Source: Vibrio agarivorans
Lineage (GTDB): Bacteria > Pseudomonadota > Gammaproteobacteria > Enterobacterales > Vibrionaceae
Reading direction: 5' to 3'
DNA: 64,000 nucleotides
Assembly (NCBI RefSeq): GCF_030409635.1
Contig: NZ_JAUFQF010000004.1
Location: forward strand, 778,241-842,240
Below the pieces are notes generated by a model. The model saw only the letters and a list, made by a program, of their open reading frames with translations, was not told the origin of the DNA and did not search any database. Every line of letters starts with the position of its first letter. The stretch's first letter is position 1. This document shows, one piece after another, positions 7,797 to 16,009 of the stretch. The position numbers were made by a program, and so were the translations under genes.

Positions 7797-7827
7797 GAGC
7801 TTTTGGATCATGGTAACCCAAAAGCTC
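7797..7827 (-). promoter_or_regulatory. Intercistronic hairpin upstream of arsJ
   Basis: GAGCTTTTGG (7797-7806) pairs perfectly with CCAAAAGCTC (7818-7827). No T-tract follows on the minus strand, so it is more likely an attenuator or mRNA-stabilising hairpin that sets the arsJ level relative to the upstream genes. One arm and the loop nearly match a 26-base stretch inside yigB (see findings). Confidence 0.6.
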
Positions 7828-7838
7828 ATACTAGGATT

Positions 7839-8327
7839 TTAGTTAGCTACTGATTGAATGTAGTCAACTTGTACAGGCTTAGTAAATGCACCTGGGCGAA
7901 GCGCTTGAACTTCAGAAATGATTTTATCTAGAGGCCAGTTCTTCTCTAGAAGCAGGTGAGCCGCGAATAGGCCAGTACGACCCGAACCACCCATGCAGTG
8001 CATCGCTACTTTGCCACCATTATCAACAATAGAGTGCAAAGCAGGGCTTGCTGCCTGCCATTTAGCTGCGAATTCTGCACCTGGCGCGCAGTCATCTTCA
8101 ATCTCAATTTGGAACCACTGCATACCAAGTGCTTGCGCTTTCTCACCAAGAGCCGAAACATCTTTGCTTGCAAGTTCACCATCATCAAGAGCGGTCACAA
8201 TAGCTTCAACACCCTGCTCTTTCAGTTGAGCAAGTGATGCATCTAGGTCTGAGTCTTTTGTGCCTGGGCAAGGTGTCAGTACGAGTGCACCCGTTTCTAA
8301 ATCAAGTTGCCATGTTGGATGTGTCAT
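7839..8327 (-). CDS. CDKN3-like protein phosphatase in the ars operon
   Basis: A 162-residue soluble protein of the dual-specificity/CDKN3-like phosphatase fold. The signature HCMGGSGRTG (C111, R117) is the Cys-x5-Arg catalytic loop, and IEDDCAPG (D78/D79) is placed as the general-acid loop. It sits 23 bp after the GAPDH gene and before arsJ, so it is part of the arsenic operon. It is not the small arsenate reductase ArsC fold, which has its Cys loop near the N-terminus. Whether it dephosphorylates a protein or a small arsenic-related metabolite, or acts as an arsenate reductase, cannot be decided from sequence. Confidence 0.85.
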   Translation of the reverse strand: MTHPTWQLDLETGALVLTPCPGTKDSDLDASLAQLKEQGVEAIVTALDDGELASKDVSALGEKAQALGMQWFQIEIEDDCAPGAEFAAKWQAASPALHSIVDNGGKVAMHCMGGSGRTGLFAAHLLLEKNWPLDKIISEVQALRPGAFTKPVQVDYIQSVAN

Positions 8328-8350
8328 TGTTCTTCTCCTAATACCAAGCG

Positions 8351-9352
8351 TTATGCTAGACCAACTTTACGTACTAGCTCAGCTGTACGTGTTGCGTAAC
8401 CCATTTCGTTGTCGTACCAAGCGTAGATTTTAACCATGCGGCCGCCAACAACCATTGTTGATAGTGCGTCTACAATGGTAGAGCGCTGATCACCTTTGTA
8501 ATCGATAGATACTAGCGGACGAGCTTCAAAACCTAGAATGCCTTTCAGTTCACCTTCAGAGGCTTCTTTCAGCAGTGCATTCACTTCTTCCGCAGTAGTA
8601 TCACGGCTTACATCAAAGATGATGTCTGTTAGAGATGCGTTCGCTAAAGGAACACGTACAGCGTGGCCATTAATCTTACCTTCAAGCTCTGGGAAGATTT
8701 CTACAATCGCTTTCGCAGAACCCGTTGTGGTCGGAATCAAGCTCATACCACATGCACGTGCACGACGCAGATCTTTATGCGGTGCATCAAGAATCGTTTG
8801 AGTATTGGTTAGATCGTGAATAGTCGTAAATGAAGACTGCTCAATACCCAATTTTTCGTGGATAACTTTTACAACTGGTGCAATACAGTTTGTTGTACAA
8901 GATGCAGCGGTAACAATTTTGTGGATTGCAGGGTCAAAGATCTCGTCGTTCACACCAACAACAATATTAGCGATACCGTCTTCTTTCACTGGAGCAGAAA
9001 CCACAACACGCTTCACGCCTTGCTCTAGATACTTATTCAAGAACTGAGTTTTACGATGAACACCTGTCGCTTCAATCACAACATCACAACCAGACCAATC
9101 GATAGCATCGATATCACGCTCTTGCGTTGTTTTGATGCGTTGGCCATTGATGATCATCTCATCACCTTCAGCGGCCACTTCATGGTGCCAACGACCTTGA
9201 ACTGAATCGAACTCAAGCAGGTGTGCTAGCGTCGCAGTATCACCTGCCACATCATTAATTAGAACAAACTCTAGCTCTTCCCAGTCAAATGCTGCACGCA
9301 GTGCTAGACGACCGATACGACCAAAACCATTAATTCCGACTTTAATTGTCAT
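8351..9352 (-). CDS. ArsJ-associated glyceraldehyde-3-phosphate dehydrogenase
   Basis: A full-length 333-residue GAPDH: N-terminal NAD-binding [16 protein letters not shown], catalytic ASCTTNC (C152), then the C-terminal [11 protein letters not shown]. In ars operons this paralogue uses arsenate in place of phosphate to make 1-arseno-3-phosphoglycerate, the substrate of ArsJ. Its place between arsR and arsJ, rather than near other glycolytic genes, supports the arsenate role; the reaction itself is the normal GAPDH chemistry. It lies 25 bp after arsR on the same strand and is co-transcribed from the arsR promoter. Confidence 0.94.
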   Translation of the reverse strand: MTIKVGINGFGRIGRLALRAAFDWEELEFVLINDVAGDTATLAHLLEFDSVQGRWHHEVAAEGDEMIINGQRIKTTQERDIDAIDWSGCDVVIEATGVHRKTQFLNKYLEQGVKRVVVSAPVKEDGIANIVVGVNDEIFDPAIHKIVTAASCTTNCIAPVVKVIHEKLGIEQSSFTTIHDLTNTQTILDAPHKDLRRARACGMSLIPTTTGSAKAIVEIFPELEGKINGHAVRVPLANASLTDIIFDVSRDTTAEEVNALLKEASEGELKGILGFEARPLVSIDYKGDQRSTIVDALSTMVVGGRMVKIYAWYDNEMGYATRTAELVRKVGLA

Positions 9353-9377
9353 AACTCATTCTCTCTTTAGAGTTCAA

Positions 9378-9716
9378 TTAATCACAGCAAGCAGCACGAT
9401 TCATGCGCTGCAATCGTTGTAAATCATCTTGATACTGCGTCTTCAAACAGTTAGAAGCCGCGATATCATCAATTACTTTTTTAGCCCACCCCGGCAAATC
9501 ATTTGCCAAGTGGTAATAAACCCATTGCCCACGACGCTCATCACGAACCAAGCCTTGCGCCCGGAGTTGAGCAAGGTGTCGTGAGACTTTTGGCTGGCTC
9601 TCTTGAATCGCTTCAGTTAATTCACCAACACAAATTCCGCCTTCACGGGCGATTAACAGGAGACTGCGCACGCGCGTCTCATCTGAGAGTAATTTGAAAA
9701 ACTGATGTGGTAACAT
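9378..9716 (-). CDS. arsR: ArsR-family repressor of the arsenic operon
   Basis: A 112-residue winged-helix repressor with the recognition helix ESQPKVSRHLAQLRAQGLV and the wing RRGQWVYYHL. The usual E. coli ELCVCDLC arsenite site is reduced to GICVGELTE (only C29). Instead a vicinal Cys pair lies at the extreme C-terminus (RAACCD, C110 and C111) with another Cys at 90, like the C-terminal arsenite sites described for Acidithiobacillus-type ArsR. It is the first gene of the operon, with a palindromic operator 14 bp upstream of its start, and should repress itself and the three genes after it. Confidence 0.92.
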   Translation of the reverse strand: MLPHQFFKLLSDETRVRSLLLIAREGGICVGELTEAIQESQPKVSRHLAQLRAQGLVRDERRGQWVYYHLANDLPGWAKKVIDDIAASNCLKTQYQDDLQRLQRMNRAACCD

Positions 9717-9729
9717 AATTTAAATTCAC

Positions 9730-9747
9730 ATATGCGGATAGGCATAT
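9730..9747. promoter_or_regulatory. Probable ArsR operator
   Basis: ATATGCGGATAGGCATAT carries perfect ATATGC/GCATAT arms with a 6-bp centre, 14-31 bp upstream of the arsR start codon. Position and form fit a winged-helix ArsR operator. Confidence 0.6.
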
Positions 9748-9849
9748 ATAAACACATCCTATTGCTTGTGGCAAGTTCATAAAAGATCACGTCACAAAAG
9801 TTTCATCTAGAGAATCGCTGGGGAAAAGCGAAAGCGTGGAGGTAAGGCG

Positions 9850-11054
9850 CTATGAGATTTGTGATACCTCGTGGCTCCATACTTGAGCCTGCATACACTC
9901 ATCAACAAGTAAGTCGTAGTCGAGATCAAGCTGCTGACAGACTTGCTTAACAACCGACCATTCACCTCGCTCAAAGCTCTCTTCGGCTTGTAACAACAAC
10001 CCATAAGGCCCTGTGCGAGAAATCAAAGCATCCTTGATCGACTCATCAACAGGGAGATCATCAACGATCGTTTCTATTGAGACATCAAGTAGAGAATCTA
10101 GCATCGAAAACAGACCAATCATAAACGCTCTCTCACGGTGCTGCGTGAAAGGGTTAATACGAGACATTTGCTGACAAAACTGTGCTCGCTGAAGTGAAAG
10201 GATATAAAGCTCTCGTGGCTTTTTACCACTCACATAGGAAGCAAGTGCCAGCGACAAGAACATCTTTAAACGCTCTTGGCCCAAATAAACCAGCGCTTGA
10301 CAGAAAGAAGATATTTGCACTGATACGCGATCAGACATCGTATTAACAAACTTGAGTAACTTAAACGACAGCGTGACATCTTGGGTCACTATCGACTCTA
10401 GCTTGGCAAAATCCACCTCGTGCTGACAGATCTCTTGGAATAACTGCATCGCAATGAGATATTCAGCACTTCTGGCTTGCTAAAAAAATAACCTTGGAAA
10501 AAGCTAAAACCGGCCTCTTTGGCTTGATGAAACTCTTCAATTGATTCCACTTTTTCTGCCAAAAATAGTTTTCTAGTCCCCTGCTCTTTCATCTCTTTAA
10601 CCATCTGACAAGCCCCTTCCAATCCCATTTGGACTAGATCGACTTTAATAATTCTGACAAACGGTAAAAACCGAGACCACTCTGGTGTATAAACAAAATC
10701 ATCCAGAGCGATCAAATACCCAGCTTGATGCAGTGCCTTGAGTGCTAACAACAGCTCATCTGTCGGAGGGCAGGTCTCTAATACTTCGACAACTATTTTG
10801 TCTTTTGGCAGAGTCAAAGGTAATTGTCGAATTAAGGATTCATAGGGAAAGTTAATAAAACAACGCGATTGGCTAATCGATGGGTTGGTACCAAAGGAGA
10901 GAAAGTTTTCTGCAATTAAGCGATAAGTGGCTCGATTGGATTCAATATGGGCAGGAAAAGCGTTGTTCTCTCCATCACGAAACAACAGCTCATACCCTAA
11001 GGTATGACGCTTGGCATTAAAAATAGGTTGTCGTGCGATATAAGTGCTTGGCAT
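9850..11054 (-). pseudogene. EAL/HDOD (YuxH-type) signalling gene split by a frameshift
   Basis: Two overlapping frames on the minus strand form one protein of the EAL-HDOD family. The 5' frame (start ATG 11054, MPSTYIARQPIFNAKRH; stop 10398) encodes an EAL-like domain with YELLFRDG in place of EAL, so it is probably not a c-di-GMP phosphodiesterase, and ends its homology at GYFFSKPE. The 3' frame (from ATG 10449, MQLFQEICQHEVDF, stop 9850) encodes the HDOD domain. The switch occurs near 10455-10470, where the sequence passes from KPE to (S)AEYLIAMQLF in another frame with the usual linker apparently shortened. Both halves are otherwise intact, so the damage is recent, or a sequencing error. 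Confidence 0.75.
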
Positions 11055-11237
11055 GGCTGATAAAATCCATTCTATCCTGCAAAAGAGAACCAACGTCTAA
11101 ATAGGTAAAGCAAAGTAACAAATGACTTTAATAATGGAAAGTAGTTTGATGCAAAACTACGACTGTTTCACTGTTTCGTGCAATATACATATGAAAAATA
11201 TGTAAAAAATAATTAATTGATAACAAAAATAGTATTG

Positions 11238-11255
11238 GTGAAATTAAAATTTCAC
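11238..11255. promoter_or_regulatory. Inverted repeat upstream of pldB
   Basis: GTGAAATTAAAATTTCAC has perfect 8-bp arms around an AA centre, about 78 bp before the pldB start codon in an AT-rich gap. A transcription-factor operator is possible; I cannot name the regulator. Confidence 0.35.
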
Positions 11256-11332
11256 TTAACTTAAGGCACAATAAAAACAATATACTTAAACTATCGTACT
11301 ATTTTTATTATTTAGTCTTATCAAGGACCTTT

Positions 11333-12319
11333 ATGCTTTCGCACTCTCCTTACACGTTTTCTATTGAACCAAACTTTGACTACGCTATTACTCACGAGAT
11401 CTTAGATGTATGGCAGCAACGTCAAGAGGGAGAGTTCCTGACTGAAGATGGAAAGCGCCTAGCCTGGTGCAAACTGACCGACCCACAACACACCAAAGCT
11501 GTTGTCTTGGTGAATGGCCGAGTAGAGTCTTACCTCAAGTATCAAGAACTGTTCTACGACTTGTTTCAGAATGGCTATGACGTTTACTCATTCGATCATC
11601 GTGGTCAAGGGCTATCTGACAGGCTGGTTGAGAATCTCGATATTGGCTATGTCGACAGCTTCGATGACTATATCCTCGATCTACACAATCTTGTTAAGCA
11701 CTTTAACCTCGGCGATTATCAAGCCCGCTATCTGCTGGCGCATTCGATGGGGGGAGCGATCACTACACGCTACTTGCAAGAGTATCAACCCGATCAGTTC
11801 AACGCAGCGGCATTAACGGCTCCCATGATGGGTATTGCGATGCCTAACTATCTCGCTCCTATTGCCAAGCCGCTCAGCTACTTGATGACTCGACTATCCA
11901 ACGAACCACAGTATGCCCCCGGCCATAAAGCCTACTACGCTAAACCCTTTGCTGATAACCCGCTCTCACAAAGTACCACTCGATACCACTGGTTTCGAGA
12001 TCTGTATGAGGCGCAACCTAAGCTCAAACTTGGCGGACCAAGCACCCATTGGGTCTGGCAAAGCCTAACTGCGATACAAGATATCTTTGCTGATACTGTC
12101 GACATTAATTCGCCACTGCTTCTCCTGCAAGCTAGTGAAGACAAGATTGTCTCGAACTCAGCTCAGATTCGTTTTATGCGCAAGTTGGCGTGCACGAGAA
12201 AAGACTGCGCACTAAAGATTGTTTATGGTGCGCAACATGAGCTGCTGTTTGAACAAGACACGCATCGCCTAGAGACTCTCAATACGATCTTGCAGTTCTT
12301 TGACAGTCACTCAAGCTAG
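11333..12319 (+). CDS. pldB: Lysophospholipase L2 (PldB-like alpha/beta hydrolase)
   Basis: A 328-residue alpha/beta hydrolase of the inner membrane periphery that cleaves lysophospholipids. NGRVESYLKYQELFYDLF, SFDHRGQGLSDR, the nucleophile elbow AHSMGGAITTRYL (Ser in HSMGG), GGPSTHWVWQSL and the late GAQHELLFE (catalytic His) all line up with E. coli PldB. The start ATG 11333 follows AAGGACC. yigL is the next gene, as in E. coli, supporting the identification. Confidence 0.92.
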   Translation: MLSHSPYTFSIEPNFDYAITHEILDVWQQRQEGEFLTEDGKRLAWCKLTDPQHTKAVVLVNGRVESYLKYQELFYDLFQNGYDVYSFDHRGQGLSDRLVENLDIGYVDSFDDYILDLHNLVKHFNLGDYQARYLLAHSMGGAITTRYLQEYQPDQFNAAALTAPMMGIAMPNYLAPIAKPLSYLMTRLSNEPQYAPGHKAYYAKPFADNPLSQSTTRYHWFRDLYEAQPKLKLGGPSTHWVWQSLTAIQDIFADTVDINSPLLLLQASEDKIVSNSAQIRFMRKLACTRKDCALKIVYGAQHELLFEQDTHRLETLNTILQFFDSHSS

Positions 12320-12476
12320 CCTTTCAAAAGGGGGAAATCTCTTACTTAATATTTACCCTCTTTCTTTTCCTCTTTTTCACCTAGAATAATGATCAGTTTC
12401 TACGGCGTGTCTTATTACGCATTCGACACACCTTTTGAGCCTTTGCTCATTTTGCTACACGTTGATTGAGAGAAAT

Positions 12477-13298
12477 ATGAACGCGAAGACACCTTATTCT
12501 ATTGTTGCATCCGATCTCGATGGCACTCTGTTGGCACCTAACCACCAGCTCAGTGACTACACGAAAAAAACACTTAAAACTCTGTCCGAGCAAGGTTTTA
12601 CTTTTATTTTTGCGACTGGACGCCACCATATTGATGTGGCGGGTATTCGTCAAAATGTTGGTATTCCCGCTTATATGATCACCTCTAACGGTGCTCGTGT
12701 GCACGATCAAAACGATGAGCTGATGTATAGCAATAATGTGCCTAGCTCACTTGTGCAAAAGGTAATTGATTTAGCGAAAGATGACGATTCATTGTTCATT
12801 CACCTCTACCGAAATGAAGAGTGGATGCTCAATAAACACGATGCCACACTCGCTAAGTTTCATGATGAGTCAGGGTTTAGCTACCAAATTTTTGATACTA
12901 ACAGCGCACCCACAGAAGGTATTGCCAAGATATTCTTTACACAAACAGAAAATGACCACGAGTATCTCGTTACGCTAGAAGATAAGCTCAATCAACTATT
13001 TGGAGATGAATTGAATGTGGCCTTTTCGACACCATGGTGCCTAGAAGTAATGGCAGCGGATGTGTCAAAAGGTGAGGCACTCAAAGTCGTGGCTGAGTCG
13101 CTTGGCAAATCACTGCAAGACTGCATCGCCTTTGGTGATGGTATGAACGACGCTGAGATGCTGACGATGGCAGGCAAAGGACTTGTCATGGCTGATGCGC
13201 ACATCAAAGTGAAGCAAGCACTCCCGCACAATGAAATCATTGGAAGCAACGCTGATGATGCGGTTGCACGTTATCTAAAAGAGCAGCTCCTGACCTAA
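12477..13298 (+). CDS. yigL: HAD-IIB (Cof-type) phosphatase YigL
   Basis: A HAD hydrolase of about 273 residues, known in E. coli as a sugar-phosphate and pyridoxal-phosphate phosphatase. Motif I is ASDLDGTLLAP, motif II FATGR, and motifs III/IV K...FGDGMNDAEML, with the large C2B cap between them. I choose ATG 12477 (MNAKTPYSIVASDLDG, preceded by GAGAG) over a TTG at 12435 that would add 14 untypical residues. It follows pldB by 157 bp, and a rho-independent terminator follows. Confidence 0.9.
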   Translation: MNAKTPYSIVASDLDGTLLAPNHQLSDYTKKTLKTLSEQGFTFIFATGRHHIDVAGIRQNVGIPAYMITSNGARVHDQNDELMYSNNVPSSLVQKVIDLAKDDDSLFIHLYRNEEWMLNKHDATLAKFHDESGFSYQIFDTNSAPTEGIAKIFFTQTENDHEYLVTLEDKLNQLFGDELNVAFSTPWCLEVMAADVSKGEALKVVAESLGKSLQDCIAFGDGMNDAEMLTMAGKGLVMADAHIKVKQALPHNEIIGSNADDAVARYLKEQLLT

Positions 13299-13341
13299 GA
13301 CTCCCCCTATAAGTCTTTAGTAACCGCTTGCTCATCACACT

Positions 13342-13367
13342 AGGCAGCCTAACGTGGCTGCCTTTTT
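13342..13367 (+). terminator. Rho-independent terminator after yigL
   Basis: AGGCAGCC and GGCTGCCT form a stem with a 6-base loop and are followed by TTTTTATT. It lies between yigL and the convergent EVE-domain gene. Confidence 0.88.
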
Positions 13368-13827
13368 ATTTGAGTGTTTCTTTGCTCAATATAGCTTGCC
13401 ACTCTTGCTGTGAAACGGGCATCACTGACAAGCGATTCCCTCGCTTCACCAATGGCATTTCACTTAACTCCGGCATCGCTTTCAATACCGACAGAGGAAT
13501 CAAACGTTCCGTTTTCCGAACAAACTCTATGTCGACCATCATCCAACGTGGGTTGCTTGGCTCTGATTTCGGGTCAAAATATTCACTCTCAGGATCAAAC
13601 GCAAAATGATCAGGGTAGGACTCACGCACGACTCGAGCGATCCCCGCAACACCGACCTTTTTGCACGATGAGTGGTAAATCAACACCAAGTCACCAAGCT
13701 TCACCTCATCACGCAGCATATTCCTCGCCTGATAATTGCGAACCCCTTCCCAACACGAGGACTTTTTCACTCTCAGGGTATCAATTGAAAACTCATCTGG
13801 TTCGGTTTTAAACAGCCAATATGCCAT
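13366..13827 (-). CDS. EVE-domain protein (thymocyte nuclear protein 1-like)
   Basis: The product is about 153 residues from ATG 13827 (MAYWLFKTEPDEFSIDTL) and consists of a single EVE domain. WEGVRNYQARNMLRDEVKLGDLVLIYHSS and GVAGIARVVRESYPD are diagnostic. EVE belongs to the PUA/YTH superfamily and is thought to bind modified bases in DNA or RNA; the exact ligand is not established. An ATG at 13839 and a longer frame to 13851 exist, but homologues start at MAYWLFK. The gene is divergent from the lipoprotein gene, 38 bp away. Confidence 0.9.
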   Translation of the reverse strand: MAYWLFKTEPDEFSIDTLRVKKSSCWEGVRNYQARNMLRDEVKLGDLVLIYHSSCKKVGVAGIARVVRESYPDHFAFDPESEYFDPKSEPSNPRWMMVDIEFVRKTERLIPLSVLKAMPELSEMPLVKRGNRLSVMPVSQQEWQAILSKETLK

Positions 13828-13865
13828 AATCAGATCCATCTCTTTGAACATCAGGAAGATATATC

Positions 13866-15422
13866 ATGAAGGCGTACAGAAGCCCAGTCACAATAGCCTT
13901 ACTCGCTTTACTTCAAGCCTGCTCAAATACCGTAACAGAAGAGACCAGCGAAGCCCCTTCTATTGTCGCGAGCTTAGACAATCCTGAGTCTATCCAAACT
14001 CAGCCTTTTATCCTTCGTGGAGAAGTGGTTGTAGGTCATGAAGTCAGAACAATAAGCCCTTGTGGTAGCCAGCAACAATATTGGCTGAATATGCCATCAG
14101 ATTTGGTAGAGCAAGCCATCTTCCTTACCCGCAGCCCTTACCAACCAATGTATGGTGAAATGATCGGCTATCTGACACCCTCTAGTCACCACGGCTTTGA
14201 TTCGGACTACAGTGCAGTATTCCAAGTAGAGTCCGTTAACCTGCTTACAGCAGAAAACCCTAATCGCTGCGATTCTCCACAAAAGCCAACAACTGCTTTC
14301 GGTACTGAGCCATTCTGGTCGGCGAGCTTCGAGCAACAGGGGCTGATGTTTAAGATAATGGGGGAAGAAAAAGCCAGTTATCAGGTTATGGGATCAACGA
14401 TTTCAGAGCAGATAAAACAGCAACAACGTACTTATCGCTTGAGTGATGACGGCCGCTTGGAGATGAAACAAGAAATATGCAATGATGGCATGAGTGACTC
14501 GCTCTACGGATGGCAAGCAAGCTTGGACAGTGTTCAAGGCAAATTCAATGGCTGCGCGACACTTGCTAACCAAGACCACTCTGAGTCTTGGATAGGCTAT
14601 TATCACGCCGAGTCTGCAGATAACCCGCTGTTTAACGTTCATCTTGAGCTCAATGCTGACCATAGTGCCATCACGACCTACGAATATCTTGATGGACAAC
14701 CTTCCACTATTGAGCGCGGCTTTTGGCAACAGTTAAACCCAGACCAAGTTCAGGTCACCATGACACGCCACCAGCAGCAATACCTCGTCTCTGAACGTAT
14801 CTTTACGCGCAATGGCGGCCAACTAACAGCGAAACAAGAAAAGGTTAGCGACATTGTTTACCCTATCGCAGATGGTGGGCTAACGCTGTTTAAAGTGAAA
14901 CCTACCTCTACAGATGCTACGCCATTAACCCAATCATCCCAAATGCCAGCCGCGCAAACGGTTGATGGCTCTGCACAATTTGATAGTAAGGTCGATGCGA
15001 CACTGCATAAGTATTTCACGATGCACAAAACCGATCCTGCAAACACCAAATATCGCTGGTTAGAACATGATTTAAATGGTGATGGTGCACCGGAATTATT
15101 GGTCTTGCTCGACTGGTGTGGAACTGGGGGATGTACCCTGCTCATTTTTGAAGACCATCAGCAAGAGTGGCGTTTTAATAGTCGAATCACCTTGGTCAAT
15201 ACTCCTATTCGTTTAGCGAACACTCTATCAAATGGCTGGCAAGATCTTGTGTTTGATGTCTACGGTGGCGGTATGGAAGCTGGGCAACATAAGCTCTCTT
15301 ATGGCGAGGTCAGCTACCCGATTAACCCAAGTGTCGCCCCTATAATCAACCCACGAGATATCAGTGGCGTAGTACTGTTTGCCGATGAGACCTATCCAAC
15401 TCAGAAAGGCGTGGTGATGTGA
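13866..15422 (+). CDS. Large lipoprotein with COG3650-type domain
   Basis: A 518-residue protein with a lipoprotein signal peptide (ALLALLQAC, modified Cys about residue 19). After a short linker comes a segment with SPCGSQQQYWLNMP, then AFGTEPFWSASFEQQGLMFK (about residues 145-164), the pattern of the COG3650 family. A second beta-rich part resembles NlpE-type lipid-binding modules (YYHAESADNPLFNVHLELN). Near the C-terminus DLNGDGAPELLVLLDWCGTGGC resembles a calcium-binding repeat as in integrin/VCBS proteins. Function unknown; probably outer-membrane anchored and periplasmic. The stop overlaps the start of the next gene, so the two are translationally coupled, which is an odd pairing of envelope protein and RNA enzyme. 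Confidence 0.75.
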   Translation: MKAYRSPVTIALLALLQACSNTVTEETSEAPSIVASLDNPESIQTQPFILRGEVVVGHEVRTISPCGSQQQYWLNMPSDLVEQAIFLTRSPYQPMYGEMIGYLTPSSHHGFDSDYSAVFQVESVNLLTAENPNRCDSPQKPTTAFGTEPFWSASFEQQGLMFKIMGEEKASYQVMGSTISEQIKQQQRTYRLSDDGRLEMKQEICNDGMSDSLYGWQASLDSVQGKFNGCATLANQDHSESWIGYYHAESADNPLFNVHLELNADHSAITTYEYLDGQPSTIERGFWQQLNPDQVQVTMTRHQQQYLVSERIFTRNGGQLTAKQEKVSDIVYPIADGGLTLFKVKPTSTDATPLTQSSQMPAAQTVDGSAQFDSKVDATLHKYFTMHKTDPANTKYRWLEHDLNGDGAPELLVLLDWCGTGGCTLLIFEDHQQEWRFNSRITLVNTPIRLANTLSNGWQDLVFDVYGGGMEAGQHKLSYGEVSYPINPSVAPIINPRDISGVVLFADETYPTQKGVVM

Positions 15423-16009
15423 TGACCACTTGTAAAATCTGCGGCTTATCTCACCAATGCGTATGCGAACTGATCCCCTCTCTAGAGAGCCAAGCACACA
15501 TTGCTTTACTCACGCATGAGAATGAACTCACGCGTGATACCAACACTGGTCGCTGGGCAGTAAAAATGCTTTCTCACTGTCAAACTCATATCTGGCAAAG
15601 AAAGCTACCGCCCTCTGCACTGATATCTCAAATAGAAAGTGGTGACTACACCCCTTTATTGCTCTTTCCCGCAGAAGAGAGCCAACAACTAAGCGGTGAG
15701 AAAATTGCTGTGATGGCGAAGCCTCCTCTCTTTATCGTGCTGGATGCGACTTGGCAGGAAGCGAGGAAAATGCTCAACAAAAGCCCGTGGCTACAAGCGC
15801 TATCCAAGGTTTGCTTAAACACTGAGCGACCATCAAGTTATCAACTGCGGCGCAATCAAGCACAAGGGAATTTATGTACTTTAGAGGTGGTTGCCGAGCT
15901 ATTGGCTCTATGTGGTGATAATCATGATGCTCAGCAGATTACGCCTTTTCTTGAGCATTACACGAAAGTCTTCAAAGCCGACAAGAGCGGCCATGCTTAT
16001 TGTGGCTAG
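15419..16009 (+). CDS. tapT: DTW-domain tRNA-uridine aminocarboxypropyltransferase (TapT/YfiP-like)
   Basis: A 196-residue DTW-domain protein. The N-terminal CKICGLSHQCVC cluster is the zinc-type Cys group of the family, and VLDATWQEARKML contains the DATW form of the DTW motif that gives the family its name. The E. coli member YfiP (TapT) transfers the aminocarboxypropyl group of SAM to U47 of tRNA, making acp3U. Two adjacent ATGs (15419 and 15422) overlap the lipoprotein stop codon. Assignment to TapT rather than another DTW enzyme rests on overall resemblance. Confidence 0.78.
   Translation: MMTTCKICGLSHQCVCELIPSLESQAHIALLTHENELTRDTNTGRWAVKMLSHCQTHIWQRKLPPSALISQIESGDYTPLLLFPAEESQQLSGEKIAVMAKPPLFIVLDATWQEARKMLNKSPWLQALSKVCLNTERPSSYQLRRNQAQGNLCTLEVVAELLALCGDNHDAQQITPFLEHYTKVFKADKSGHAYCG

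Noticed and set aside
13366..13827. Defence system based on the EVE-domain protein
   Set aside because: EVE domains occur in modification-dependent restriction enzymes, but here the domain is alone, without nuclease or helicase neighbours.
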